Origin: Candidatus Woesebacteria bacterium GW2011_GWA1_41_7
Lineage (GTDB): Bacteria; Patescibacteriota; Microgenomatia; UBA8517
Direction: 5' to 3'
NCBI GenBank assembly: GCA_000997405.1
Contig: LCBU01000003.1
Span: forward strand, 1-16,654
DNA: 16,654 nt
Shown here: piece by piece, positions 1-7,305 of the stretch
Position numbering within the stretch: the first letter of the stretch is position 1
How the letters are laid out: every line of letters starts with the position of its first letter
Position numbers and translations under genes: made by a program
The notes under the pieces: generated by a model
What the model was told of the DNA's origin: nothing
What the model saw: the letters and a program-made list of their open reading frames with translations, nothing else
The model's database searches: none

Positions 1-686
1 CAACCGCTTCAAATTATTCAACAATAATAAACTATCAGGGAGAACGAACTATTTTTGTTTATCATGCCCCCAGAAGTTACGAGTTTCCGGTAAAGCTTCC
101 GGTTACACCCTGGGTATACCTTACCAGCATGGGGGAAAGTTTCAGACCGTTTTATAACCATTTAGTTGATTGGTTAAAAGCTAACCCGCAAATAAAACTC
201 GCGTTTAATCCCGGAAGTTGGCAAATGCGGGCTGACTTTAATGACATCAAAGATGTTGTGGCACTTACTCATATAATTTTTGTTAATAGGGAAGAGGCGG
301 AAAAGCTCACCAATTTCGGAGAATCAGCCGATAAAGACAGGGAACTACTCATCGCGCTTTCCAAACTCGGCCCAAAAATTTGTGTGATTACGGATGGCTC
401 GAAAGGATCATTTGCCTATGACAGCACAACCGGAAAGTTTTTTAAAGCCGGAGTATTTCCGGTAGATGCTTATGAAAGAACAGGTGCAGGGGACGCATTC
501 GGTTCAGGAAGTTTGGCTGCGCTAATACACGGAAAGACGCTCGACGAAGCTCTTATATGGGGAACGTGTAATTCAACATCGGTAATTGGTTATACCGGTT
601 CACAAAAAGGTCTTTTAAATTTTGAGGAAATGAATATATGGTTAGCACGGGCTAAAAGCAGCGGGGTTAATGTTGTACAATTTTAG
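1..686 (+). CDS. PfkB/ribokinase-family carbohydrate kinase (5'-truncated)
   Basis: The reading frame is open from base 3 to the TAG stop and enters from outside the window, so 227 C-terminal residues are visible; against a usual length of about 300, some 80-90 N-terminal residues are missing. An in-frame ATG at 129 is internal, not the start, because sequence upstream of it is still PfkB-like. The PfkB C-terminal signature RTGAGDAFGSG is present, with the catalytic-base Asp codon at about 492-494. An FNPGS strand and a NREEAEKL segment (the usual N-x-x-E region that helps bind Mg/ATP) lie before it, and VITDGSKGS matches the nucleotide-binding core. The family transfers ATP phosphate to a sugar, nucleoside or similar hydroxyl; the substrate cannot be read from this fragment. 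A D-2-hydroxyacid dehydrogenase follows 23 bp downstream on the same strand. Confidence 0.9.
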   Translation, partial: TASNYSTIINYQGERTIFVYHAPRSYEFPVKLPVTPWVYLTSMGESFRPFYNHLVDWLKANPQIKLAFNPGSWQMRADFNDIKDVVALTHIIFVNREEAEKLTNFGESADKDRELLIALSKLGPKICVITDGSKGSFAYDSTTGKFFKAGVFPVDAYERTGAGDAFGSGSLAALIHGKTLDEALIWGTCNSTSVIGYTGSQKGLLNFEEMNIWLARAKSSGVNVVQF

Positions 687-709
687 TCTGTAGAATATTT
701 ATATAAATT

Positions 710-1696
710 ATGAAAGTTTTTGTTACCAGAAAAATTCCAGGAGATCACTTAGAAAAGCTTAAAAGCGAAGGCTTTGAAGTTCATGTGTCTGATGATAACA
801 GGATTCTTACAAACGAGGAACTTTTGGCAGGTATTACCGGCGCGGATGCGGTTTTGAGTTTATTAACAGATAAAATAGACGGTGACGTAATGGATGCTGC
901 CGGCCCACAACTAAAGTTAATTTCCAATTATGCAGTAGGTTTTGACAATATTGATGTTGCCGAAGCCGCCAAGCGGGGGATAATTGTTTGCAACACTCCT
1001 TCAGATGAAGTAAATGAGGCCGTCGCAGAGCACACGTGGGCACTTATTTTAGCCCTGGCAAGACGTGTTGTTGAGGCGGATGAGGCAACCCGTCGGGGTG
1101 CATATAAAGGTTGGGAACCGGATGTTTTTTTGGGTACCAATTTGATTGGAAAAACTTTGGGTATAGTTGGTTTGGGAAGAATCGGCTCAATGGTCGCCAG
1201 AAGGGCAGCAGGTTACAAAATGAATGTTTTGTATAACAAACGTGCCCCGGATCCCGAGGCCGAGCGTGAACTTGGAGTTAAATTTGTCACTTTGGACGAG
1301 CTTTTGTCGTCAAGTGATTTTATTTCGCTACATGTTCCGTTAACTCCCGAAACCAGACATATGATTAATAAAGATACTTTTGCCAAGATGAAAAAGGGAT
1401 CCTATCTTATAAATACAGCCAGAGGACAAATTGTTGACGAGAGGGATTTGGTTGATGCATTGGCTTCTGCGCAGATTGCCGGTGCAGCGCTTGACGTTTT
1501 TGATAATGAGCCGAATATTTCTCCGGAGCTTATTGCCAACCAAAAAGTGATTACAACTCCACACATAGCTTCGGCTACATGGGAAGCCAGAAACAAAATG
1601 GGGGAACAAGCTGTTAGCGCGATAATCGATACACTTAAAAACGTTAAACCTCAAAATATGGTTGACGAAAAAGTTTGGGATATAAGAAGGAAGTAA
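710..1696 (+). CDS. D-2-hydroxyacid dehydrogenase, glyoxylate/hydroxypyruvate reductase type
   Basis: 328 aa, the normal length for NAD(P)-dependent D-2-hydroxyacid dehydrogenases. The Rossmann motif GLGRIG is at residues 154-159. The catalytic triad is complete: Arg238 (in NTARGQ), Glu267 (in FDNEP) and His285 (in TPHIASAT). YAVGFDNID (about 74-82) is the usual substrate-loop region. The overall pattern resembles GyaR/GRHPR glyoxylate or hydroxypyruvate reductases more than SerA, because there is no C-terminal ACT domain. The expected reaction is reversible reduction of a 2-oxoacid such as glyoxylate or hydroxypyruvate to the D-hydroxyacid in the cytoplasm. The start has no clear Shine-Dalgarno sequence. 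It follows the sugar kinase by 23 bp and precedes a small membrane-protein gene by 9 bp, so the four + strand genes are probably co-transcribed. Exact substrate is not determinable. Confidence 0.88.
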   Translation: MKVFVTRKIPGDHLEKLKSEGFEVHVSDDNRILTNEELLAGITGADAVLSLLTDKIDGDVMDAAGPQLKLISNYAVGFDNIDVAEAAKRGIIVCNTPSDEVNEAVAEHTWALILALARRVVEADEATRRGAYKGWEPDVFLGTNLIGKTLGIVGLGRIGSMVARRAAGYKMNVLYNKRAPDPEAERELGVKFVTLDELLSSSDFISLHVPLTPETRHMINKDTFAKMKKGSYLINTARGQIVDERDLVDALASAQIAGAALDVFDNEPNISPELIANQKVITTPHIASATWEARNKMGEQAVSAIIDTLKNVKPQNMVDEKVWDIRRK

Positions 1697-1705
1697 AAAC
1701 TCCAT

Positions 1706-2023
1706 ATGTCTATATTTGGGAAAAAGGAAGATCAATTTGAAGAAGAGGAAAACCTGGAAGAAGGGCGTAAAATTACCAGGAATCTCAAGGATTTAAAATC
1801 AGAGAATAAAAAAAAGAGAAAAGAGCCACCCAAGCCTTGGGGTAAAAAAGAAAGATGGCTGATTCTTTTGGTGCTTCTTGCGACAACCATTGCTTCAGCT
1901 ATACTACTTTTTACCAGTTCTTTTGAATTTAAGTCTGAAAAACCAAAAATTTCAGCACCTAAGTTTAATTTCAATTCGATAAATATTTTTAAAGGTGAGA
2001 CAATAGTAATTGAGAAAAAGTAA
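1706..2023 (+). CDS. Hypothetical single-pass membrane protein
   Basis: 105 aa, family not recognised. Residues 1-50 are highly charged, first acidic (DQFEEEENLEEG) and then Lys-rich (SENKKKRKEPPKPWGKKER). One strong hydrophobic segment at about 52-70 (LILLVLLATTIASAILLF) is followed by a short Ser/Lys/Phe-rich tail of about 35 residues. The positive-inside rule suggests a cytoplasmic N-terminus and an outside tail, a topology reminiscent of small divisome or envelope-anchoring proteins, but no motif supports a specific name. The ATG lies 9 bp after the dehydrogenase stop and the TAA is one base before the next ATG, so it sits inside a tight operon. Confidence 0.7.
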   Translation: MSIFGKKEDQFEEEENLEEGRKITRNLKDLKSENKKKRKEPPKPWGKKERWLILLVLLATTIASAILLFTSSFEFKSEKPKISAPKFNFNSINIFKGETIVIEKK

Positions 2024-2024
2024 A

Positions 2025-2708
2025 ATGGAAAAACTTACATCTCCGTTTGAGATAATCAAAAATTCGTGGGAGGTTTTTACCAAAAAGCAAAATTTTGTTT
2101 ATTTGGTTAAAATTTATTCACCGATAGGATTTTTAACACTGATTTCCCTGGCGTTTGCTTACGTTCCTTTTTTTGTTAAATTCTTTGAGACATCTATGGG
2201 TGATGCTGTGATGTTGATTTTTAACATTCTTTTTATCGCTTTTGCGATTTTTATAAACCTATCGGGAATTATTGCAGTTATGGGGATACTGGACGGTAAA
2301 GTATTACAAGTAAGAAGTGTTTATGAAAAAGCTTTCTCAAAATACGGTAAATTTTTCCTTTTGACGATTGTTATTTTCTCACTCTATATATTGGGGCTGA
2401 TTTTACTGATTGTTCCTCTTATCCTGTTTATAGCCTGGTTTTCGTTCACCGAGTTTGTCTATGTGGAGAAAGAAACCGGAATTAATGCATCACTTACCGA
2501 AAGTAAAAAATTGGTAAAAGGAAGGTTCTGGAAAATTTTTTGGAGAATATCAATGTTTGGACTCTTTTCTGTTTTATCGCAAATAATACTGACTTTCTTG
2601 CCTTATGAAATTGGAACCATAACATTTAACCTTATCGGGGCACTTTACCTTATTCCGCAGATTCTTTTATATAGAGAAGTATCTTCAAAGGGAGCCGTTA
2701 ACGGGTAA
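2025..2708 (+). CDS. Polytopic integral membrane protein (DUF975/GPDPase-membrane-domain-like)
   Basis: 227 aa counted from ATG 2025, which lies one base after the preceding TAA. A TTG at 2010 would add five residues but overlaps the upstream gene, so the ATG is preferred. About six hydrophobic segments are visible: roughly residues 29-51, 63-88, 109-130, 130-148, 172-192 and 197-216. The stretch FVYVEKETGINASLTESKKLVKGRFWKIF between the fourth and fifth segments is the kind of loop seen in bacterial DUF975/YciC-like proteins and in the membrane domain of some glycerophosphodiester phosphodiesterases. No catalytic motif is present, so no enzymatic role is claimed. The last 11 bp overlap the stop of the convergent PBP gene. 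Confidence 0.75.
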   Translation: MEKLTSPFEIIKNSWEVFTKKQNFVYLVKIYSPIGFLTLISLAFAYVPFFVKFFETSMGDAVMLIFNILFIAFAIFINLSGIIAVMGILDGKVLQVRSVYEKAFSKYGKFFLLTIVIFSLYILGLILLIVPLILFIAWFSFTEFVYVEKETGINASLTESKKLVKGRFWKIFWRISMFGLFSVLSQIILTFLPYEIGTITFNLIGALYLIPQILLYREVSSKGAVNG

Positions 2709-4935
2709 ATCTTGTACTGGCACCCGAATCCAAGATGTTGTTATTATCCTTTTTGTCTTTCTTTTGACTGTCCGGTTCGGTCTCGGGGACACAGTGCCTG
2801 GTTGGCACTCCTTCATCCAGAAACCATTCCTGTCTGGTAGTACATCCATTACACGGAAGTGTGCCTGTTGTTGTACAAATGTTGATTTTACTGACACCAT
2901 CCAGTGCGTCCCAGTCAACCGACGGTTCCCCGTTTAAAATTGTTGTCATAATCTTGTTCCAGATAGGGGAAGCCCCTGTTACCCCTGAAGCAACACGGCT
3001 CATTGGGGAGTTGTCGTTATTACCAACCCAGGTAAGAACCAGGTAGTTTTGATTATAGCCAACGGTCCAGTTGTCTCTGAGGTCATTACTGGTGCCTGTC
3101 TTGACGGCCACTTCCGGATGATTTTTGACAACAAGATAAGAATTAAAACCAAACTCCGGAGCACGGGCAAAATTGTCCTTTAGAATGTCTGTTAAGAGAA
3201 AGGCTATCCGGGGATCAAGTACTTCTTCTGCCTCCGGGGTACTTTTTTCCAATACTCGGCCTTTATAGTCTTTTACTTCCAATATGGATATAAGCTCCGG
3301 TTTCTTACCGGAATTGGCAATTGTTGCATATACCTTGGAAAGATCCATTGCTGTGACACCCCCCCCACCGAGGGTTAAAGACAATCCGTAATCGTTGATG
3401 TTATTCCATGTTGTGATACCCATTTTTTGACCCTGGTCGATCATTTTTGTAACCCCATATGAGGCTAGGACTTTAACTGCAGGAATATTCCGGCTTTCTG
3501 CAAGCGCAGTTCTTAAAGTTACTCGTCCGCGGTACTGTCCGTCATAATTTACCGGAGAGTAGGGGGTTGTTCCGGGTGTGTAAAAAGTAATAGGTGAATC
3601 ATCAATAATTGATGCCGGAGTAAGTCCGTTCGAGAGCGCATAGGCATAGTTAACAACCTTAATTGAGCTACCCGGTTGTCTGATGCTTGTTAGCACATTT
3701 ACGTTTCCGTCCTCTTCAACCGCAAAGTAATTTTTTGATCCGACCATCGCGAGAATTTCTCCGGTTTCGGGACTTATGACTAATGCGGCTCCGTTTCCGA
3801 CATTAAGACCCCCCAACTTATCAACTTCGCTTTTGACTATTTGTTCAGAGGCTTCCTGGATTGATAAATCAAGACTGGTTGTTACCTCAAGCCCCCCTTT
3901 TTCAACAATTTCTTCTCCATATTTATCTACCAAGATTTGCCTTATATACATTACGAAATGTGGTGCTTTAATACCGGTTTTTCTGGATACAAAATGTAGT
4001 TTTTCTTCGGCTGCCGAAAGTGCTTGTTCCTCCGTTATGTATTTATTTATTACCATCAGATTTAAGACCTCTCTTTGTCTTTCGAATGCGAGTTCCGGAT
4101 TCGATCCAAACGGTGAGAAAGTCGTGGGGCTTTGAGGAAGTCCTGCCAGAAGGGCGGCTTCTGCCAAGTTAAGATTTTCAACACTTTTACCAAAATATGA
4201 TTCGGACGCTTCTTCTATTCCGTAAGCTGTTCCGCCGTAACTGACCTCATTCAGGTACATTCCAAAGATTTCGTCTTTGGTGTAGATAGTCTCAATTTGG
4301 ATAGAGAGTATTAATTCCCTAATTTTGCGGGTCAGTGTTTTTTCAGACGAGAGAAGTGTGTTTTTTACCAATTGCTGGGTAATCGTTGAGCCTCCTTGGA
4401 TGGATCCGCTTCTCAAGTCTTGTATTATTGCCCTAAAAATTCCTTTGACTGAAAAACCCGGGTGAGAATAAAATTCGGCGTCTTCGGCAGCCAGTGTTGC
4501 AAGTTTTACACTATCAGGAATCTGAGTTAAGGGAATAATGGTTCTGTTTTTATCCTTGTAAATTTTGTAGAGCAAATTCCCGTTTCTGTCGTAAATTTTA
4601 GTTGAGACTTCCGGGTTTCTTGACGCCAACTGCCTGGGGGAGGGCATATCTTTAACGATAAAAAAATAAAAGGCAAAGCCTGTAAATAATATTGCCATTA
4701 AGGTTATAAAAATAGACAGTTTGATTTTTGCAAACCTAAGCTTTGGAAACCTAATTTTTTTAGGCTTAGTTTTGTGAGGTTTTTTGATCTTTTTTGCTTT
4801 TGTCTTGCGTCTTTTTTTGAGTTTAATTGAACCGATTTTACTGATTACAACTAGCGGAAGAAAAATAAGACAGGAAAGGAGGAGATAGATAGGCTTCCCG
4901 AGCGCGGACAATATACTTTTGATAACCTTTGTCAT
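2698..4935 (-). CDS. Class A penicillin-binding protein (PBP1A-like), paralogue A with two N-terminal TM segments
   Basis: 745 aa from ATG 4935; an upstream in-frame TTG at 4977 would add 14 residues, but a promoter-like TGTTACAAT lies between the two starts, so the ATG is preferred. This is a bifunctional murein polymerase. GT51 domain at about 105-290: catalytic Glu151 in EDAEFYSHPG, then GGSTITQQLVKN and YLNEVSYGGTAYGIEEA. Transpeptidase domain at about 380-665: S423-x-x-K426 (PGSSIK), S481-R-N483, K612-T-G614. Unusually, the N-terminus has two hydrophobic segments (about 13-35 and 73-95) separated by an extremely Lys/Arg-rich loop (38-63). The C-terminal tail carries four Cys (687, 695, 698, 715) that may form disulfides outside the membrane. 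It sits 69 bp after the stop of its paralogue. A G8 tract lies within the transpeptidase coding region. Confidence 0.95.
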   Translation of the reverse strand: MTKVIKSILSALGKPIYLLLSCLIFLPLVVISKIGSIKLKKRRKTKAKKIKKPHKTKPKKIRFPKLRFAKIKLSIFITLMAILFTGFAFYFFIVKDMPSPRQLASRNPEVSTKIYDRNGNLLYKIYKDKNRTIIPLTQIPDSVKLATLAAEDAEFYSHPGFSVKGIFRAIIQDLRSGSIQGGSTITQQLVKNTLLSSEKTLTRKIRELILSIQIETIYTKDEIFGMYLNEVSYGGTAYGIEEASESYFGKSVENLNLAEAALLAGLPQSPTTFSPFGSNPELAFERQREVLNLMVINKYITEEQALSAAEEKLHFVSRKTGIKAPHFVMYIRQILVDKYGEEIVEKGGLEVTTSLDLSIQEASEQIVKSEVDKLGGLNVGNGAALVISPETGEILAMVGSKNYFAVEEDGNVNVLTSIRQPGSSIKVVNYAYALSNGLTPASIIDDSPITFYTPGTTPYSPVNYDGQYRGRVTLRTALAESRNIPAVKVLASYGVTKMIDQGQKMGITTWNNINDYGLSLTLGGGGVTAMDLSKVYATIANSGKKPELISILEVKDYKGRVLEKSTPEAEEVLDPRIAFLLTDILKDNFARAPEFGFNSYLVVKNHPEVAVKTGTSNDLRDNWTVGYNQNYLVLTWVGNNDNSPMSRVASGVTGASPIWNKIMTTILNGEPSVDWDALDGVSKINICTTTGTLPCNGCTTRQEWFLDEGVPTRHCVPETEPDSQKKDKKDNNNILDSGASTRFTR

Positions 4936-4964
4936 TTTCCAGAGATCTACTTCTTTTCCCGCGA

Positions 4965-4973
4965 ATTGTAACA
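4965..4973 (-). promoter_or_regulatory. Extended -10 promoter-like element between the two PBP genes
   Basis: On the minus strand TGTTACAAT ends 29 bases before the ATG at 4935 and predicts a transcription start near 4958. It is identical to the element before the HEPN gene. It supports an internal promoter for paralogue A, and supports ATG 4935 over TTG 4977, because the TTG would lie upstream of this transcript. Confidence 0.4.
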
Positions 4974-5004
4974 GCAAAGCTGTGGAAATAACAGACGAAA
5001 CTAT

Positions 5005-7224
5005 TTAGAAGGGGTAATTTATTGTTGCCGACGAGGAAGCGATGGGGCAATTCAGACAAAAGATTGTCCCATCAGGATCGGTGTAAATGGATTTATTTTC
5101 TGTGTGAACCTGGTCAGGGGGATCTGTGGGTGAAGCCATTCCACCCGTAGCATTATTTATCAGTATATCTTGATTAACTATGTTTGAGATTGCCGGAACT
5201 GTGCCTGACAGGAAGTATTCGAATCTCGTGGGACATCCGGGATTGCCCGGATCCTGAGAAGGTGGGGTTCCTCCGGTATCGGCACAGATTGTTGATCCGA
5301 CCACTCCATCCGGCTGTTTCGGCCAAGCATGACCCTTTTCATCCTTGCTGTAGGCTCCGGCCTCTGCCTTGGCGAGCACGGTTTTCATTATTTTGTTCCA
5401 GATGGGGGAAGCGCCGGATACTCCCGATACAGCACCTCCCATTGAGGAGTTGTCGTTGTTACCGACCCAAGTAACAACCACGGCTTGTGAGGTATATCCT
5501 ATCGTCCAATTGTCACGCCTGTCGTTCGTTGTTCCGGTTTTAACGGAAACTTCAGGATGCCCCGACACGTTTAAGAAGGAACTTGTTCCGAATGCTGCGA
5601 CTCTCGCATTGTTGTCGTAGAGCATGTGAGAAATTAGAAATGTAACGGCAGGATCAAGAATCCGGTTGCCGGTTAAAATATTCTCGTTTGGATTATATTC
5701 TTCCAAGACATTTCCTTTCCAATCGGTCACTTTGGTGATTGCTACCAGTGGCTGCTCTACGCCCTGATTCGCAAGAACACCAAAGGCGACTGCCATGTCG
5801 TACGGTCTAACCAAAATTCCTCCCAAGGTTGCGGAAAGGCCGTAATCTTTAGGTTCTGTGAGAGTTGTCAGACCCATCTGCTTTGCAAAATCAATGAAGT
5901 TTTCAAGACCGTGTAATGCCAGTACTTTCACAGCAGGGATATTGTAAGAATTTCCCAATGCAAACCTGGTTTGTACCAGACCATGATAAGTCCCGTCGTA
6001 ATTCACAGGACAATAGCTGGGTTGACCTGCGACTTTGAAACAGGTTGAAGTGTCAATAAAGGCTGTTGCAGGGGTAATTTTTTGATCCTTAATAGCCAAA
6101 GCATAATTCAAAGGTTTAATCGAGCTTCCCGGCTGCCTTTGGGAAAGAATAACATTAACTTTACCGTCCTCGTCTTCCGCAAAATAATCTTTTGATCCAA
6201 CCATGGCGAGTATTTCTCCTGTAGAAGGCCTGGTAACTATAGTAGCCCCGTTGCCAACCTGTTGTTTTTTTAGTTTGGCTACTTCCGTGGCAACGGCTGC
6301 CTGGGCAAAATTTTGAATATCCAGATCAAGTGTTGTGTAGACCCTCAGTCCTTCCTGTTCTACTCTTTTCTCACCGTATTTGTCGGCAAGCTGTTCCTTT
6401 ATCCATAAAGCAAAATGTGTAGCCTGGCTGGGGATGGTTGGGGTGTATTTTAGTGCTTCACTTTTTGCAGCATCAGCCTCCTCAATTGTGATATATTTAT
6501 TTTCTACCATTTGCTTAAGAACCTCTTCCTGCCTTTTTTTGGAATATTCCGGATGTGCACCAAAAGGGGAATAGGTGGAAGGTCTTTGCGGAAGTCCTGC
6601 CAGAAGCGCAGCCTCGGCTAAATCCAGATCTTTAGCGGATTTTCCAAAATAAGTTTCGCTGGCTGCTTCAATTCCATAGGCGGTGCCGCCGTAGGGGATT
6701 GAATTGAGATACATTTCAAGGATTTTATCTTTGGAATAAATTGATTCAATGATAATCGTCAAAACCAGTTCCTGAGCTTTACGTCTGACCGTCCTCTCGT
6801 CCGTCAGAAGAGTCTTTTTTACAAGTTGTTGTGAAATTGTAGATCCCCCTTGGAGATCTTGTTTTACGAGTGTTTTGTAAACTGCCCGGATGACTCCCGT
6901 ATAGGAAACGCCCTGGTGTCTGTAAAAATCTTTATCTTCAATTGCCACAGTCGCCTCCTTTAGATATTTGGGGATTTCGTTAAGATTAACCGGCGTCCTT
7001 TTTTCATCAGTATAAATTTCATATATTAATTTTCCGTTTCTGTCGAATATTTTTGTTGAAACAGGAAGTGTTTCGGAAATCAACTTAGTTGGTAGTGGTA
7101 TTCCCCAGAAAAGGTAAATTCCGACTGCCGCCACAAGACCCCAGTAAGATACTGCCTTGACTCCGTGCCTGGTCGAAAACACCTTCTTTATTTTACCTAT
7201 GACTAGTTTTATGTATTTTTTCAT
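5005..7224 (-). CDS. Class A penicillin-binding protein (PBP1A-like), paralogue B
   Basis: 739 aa; ATG preceded by AAGAG and by tandem TATAAT boxes. This is a bifunctional peptidoglycan glycosyltransferase/transpeptidase. One TM segment at about 24-42 gives the usual class A topology. GT51 motifs: catalytic Glu96 in EDKDFYRHQG, GGSTISQQLVKK, YLNSIPYGGTAYGIEAA. Transpeptidase motifs: S367-x-x-K370 (PGSSIK), S426-Y-N428, K562-T-G564. All active-site residues are intact. Extra Cys at 395 and 405 lie in an insertion near the active site, and Cys 647, 664, 723 and 726 lie in a roughly 120-residue C-terminal extension rich in Pro, Asp, Gly and Asn, ending in a CLNC pair. It is first in the minus-strand operon and clearly homologous along its length to the downstream PBP, implying an old tandem duplication with divergence of both ends. 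Confidence 0.95.
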   Translation of the reverse strand: MKKYIKLVIGKIKKVFSTRHGVKAVSYWGLVAAVGIYLFWGIPLPTKLISETLPVSTKIFDRNGKLIYEIYTDEKRTPVNLNEIPKYLKEATVAIEDKDFYRHQGVSYTGVIRAVYKTLVKQDLQGGSTISQQLVKKTLLTDERTVRRKAQELVLTIIIESIYSKDKILEMYLNSIPYGGTAYGIEAASETYFGKSAKDLDLAEAALLAGLPQRPSTYSPFGAHPEYSKKRQEEVLKQMVENKYITIEEADAAKSEALKYTPTIPSQATHFALWIKEQLADKYGEKRVEQEGLRVYTTLDLDIQNFAQAAVATEVAKLKKQQVGNGATIVTRPSTGEILAMVGSKDYFAEDEDGKVNVILSQRQPGSSIKPLNYALAIKDQKITPATAFIDTSTCFKVAGQPSYCPVNYDGTYHGLVQTRFALGNSYNIPAVKVLALHGLENFIDFAKQMGLTTLTEPKDYGLSATLGGILVRPYDMAVAFGVLANQGVEQPLVAITKVTDWKGNVLEEYNPNENILTGNRILDPAVTFLISHMLYDNNARVAAFGTSSFLNVSGHPEVSVKTGTTNDRRDNWTIGYTSQAVVVTWVGNNDNSSMGGAVSGVSGASPIWNKIMKTVLAKAEAGAYSKDEKGHAWPKQPDGVVGSTICADTGGTPPSQDPGNPGCPTRFEYFLSGTVPAISNIVNQDILINNATGGMASPTDPPDQVHTENKSIYTDPDGTIFCLNCPIASSSATINYPF

Positions 7225-7234
7225 TCTCTTGGAG

Positions 7235-7255
7235 ATTATATTACATTATATTACA
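7235..7255 (-). promoter_or_regulatory. Tandem -10 boxes upstream of the PBP operon
   Basis: Read on the minus strand, the 10-mer TGTAATATAA occurs twice head to tail, giving two consensus TATAAT hexamers (plus-strand 7245-7250 and 7235-7240) 10 bp apart. The nearer one is 10 bp from the PBP ATG at 7224, so a transcript from it would be almost leaderless; the other would leave a short leader carrying AAGAG. No convincing -35 is seen at 17-18 bp. The exact repeat could also be an operator. This is an inference from position and match to the sigma-70 consensus. Confidence 0.5.
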
Positions 7256-7291
7256 GATGCCACTTCCACATAGAGCTGAAGGCATCTTTTT
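7255..7291 (+). terminator. Terminator-like hairpin in the divergent intergenic region
   Basis: AGATGC (7255-7260) pairs with GCATCT (7282-7287). After a two-base bulge, CTTC (7263-7266) pairs with GAAG (7278-7281) around an 11-nt loop, and five T follow directly (7287-7291). The polarity is + strand, yet no + gene lies directly upstream, so it would stop transcripts running antisense through the PBP genes before the 7306 gene. The stem is short and bulged, so activity is uncertain. Confidence 0.4.
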
Positions 7292-7299
7292 GTTACAAT
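7291..7299 (+). promoter_or_regulatory. Extended -10 promoter (TGTTACAAT) of the HEPN gene
   Basis: TG-T-TACAAT matches the extended -10 pattern TGnTATAAT with one mismatch. The predicted transcription start falls at about 7306, exactly on the GTG start codon, which suggests a leaderless mRNA. The same 9-mer occurs upstream of the paralogue A PBP on the minus strand (plus-strand 4965-4973). Confidence 0.5.
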
Positions 7300-7305
7300 T
7301 AGAAC

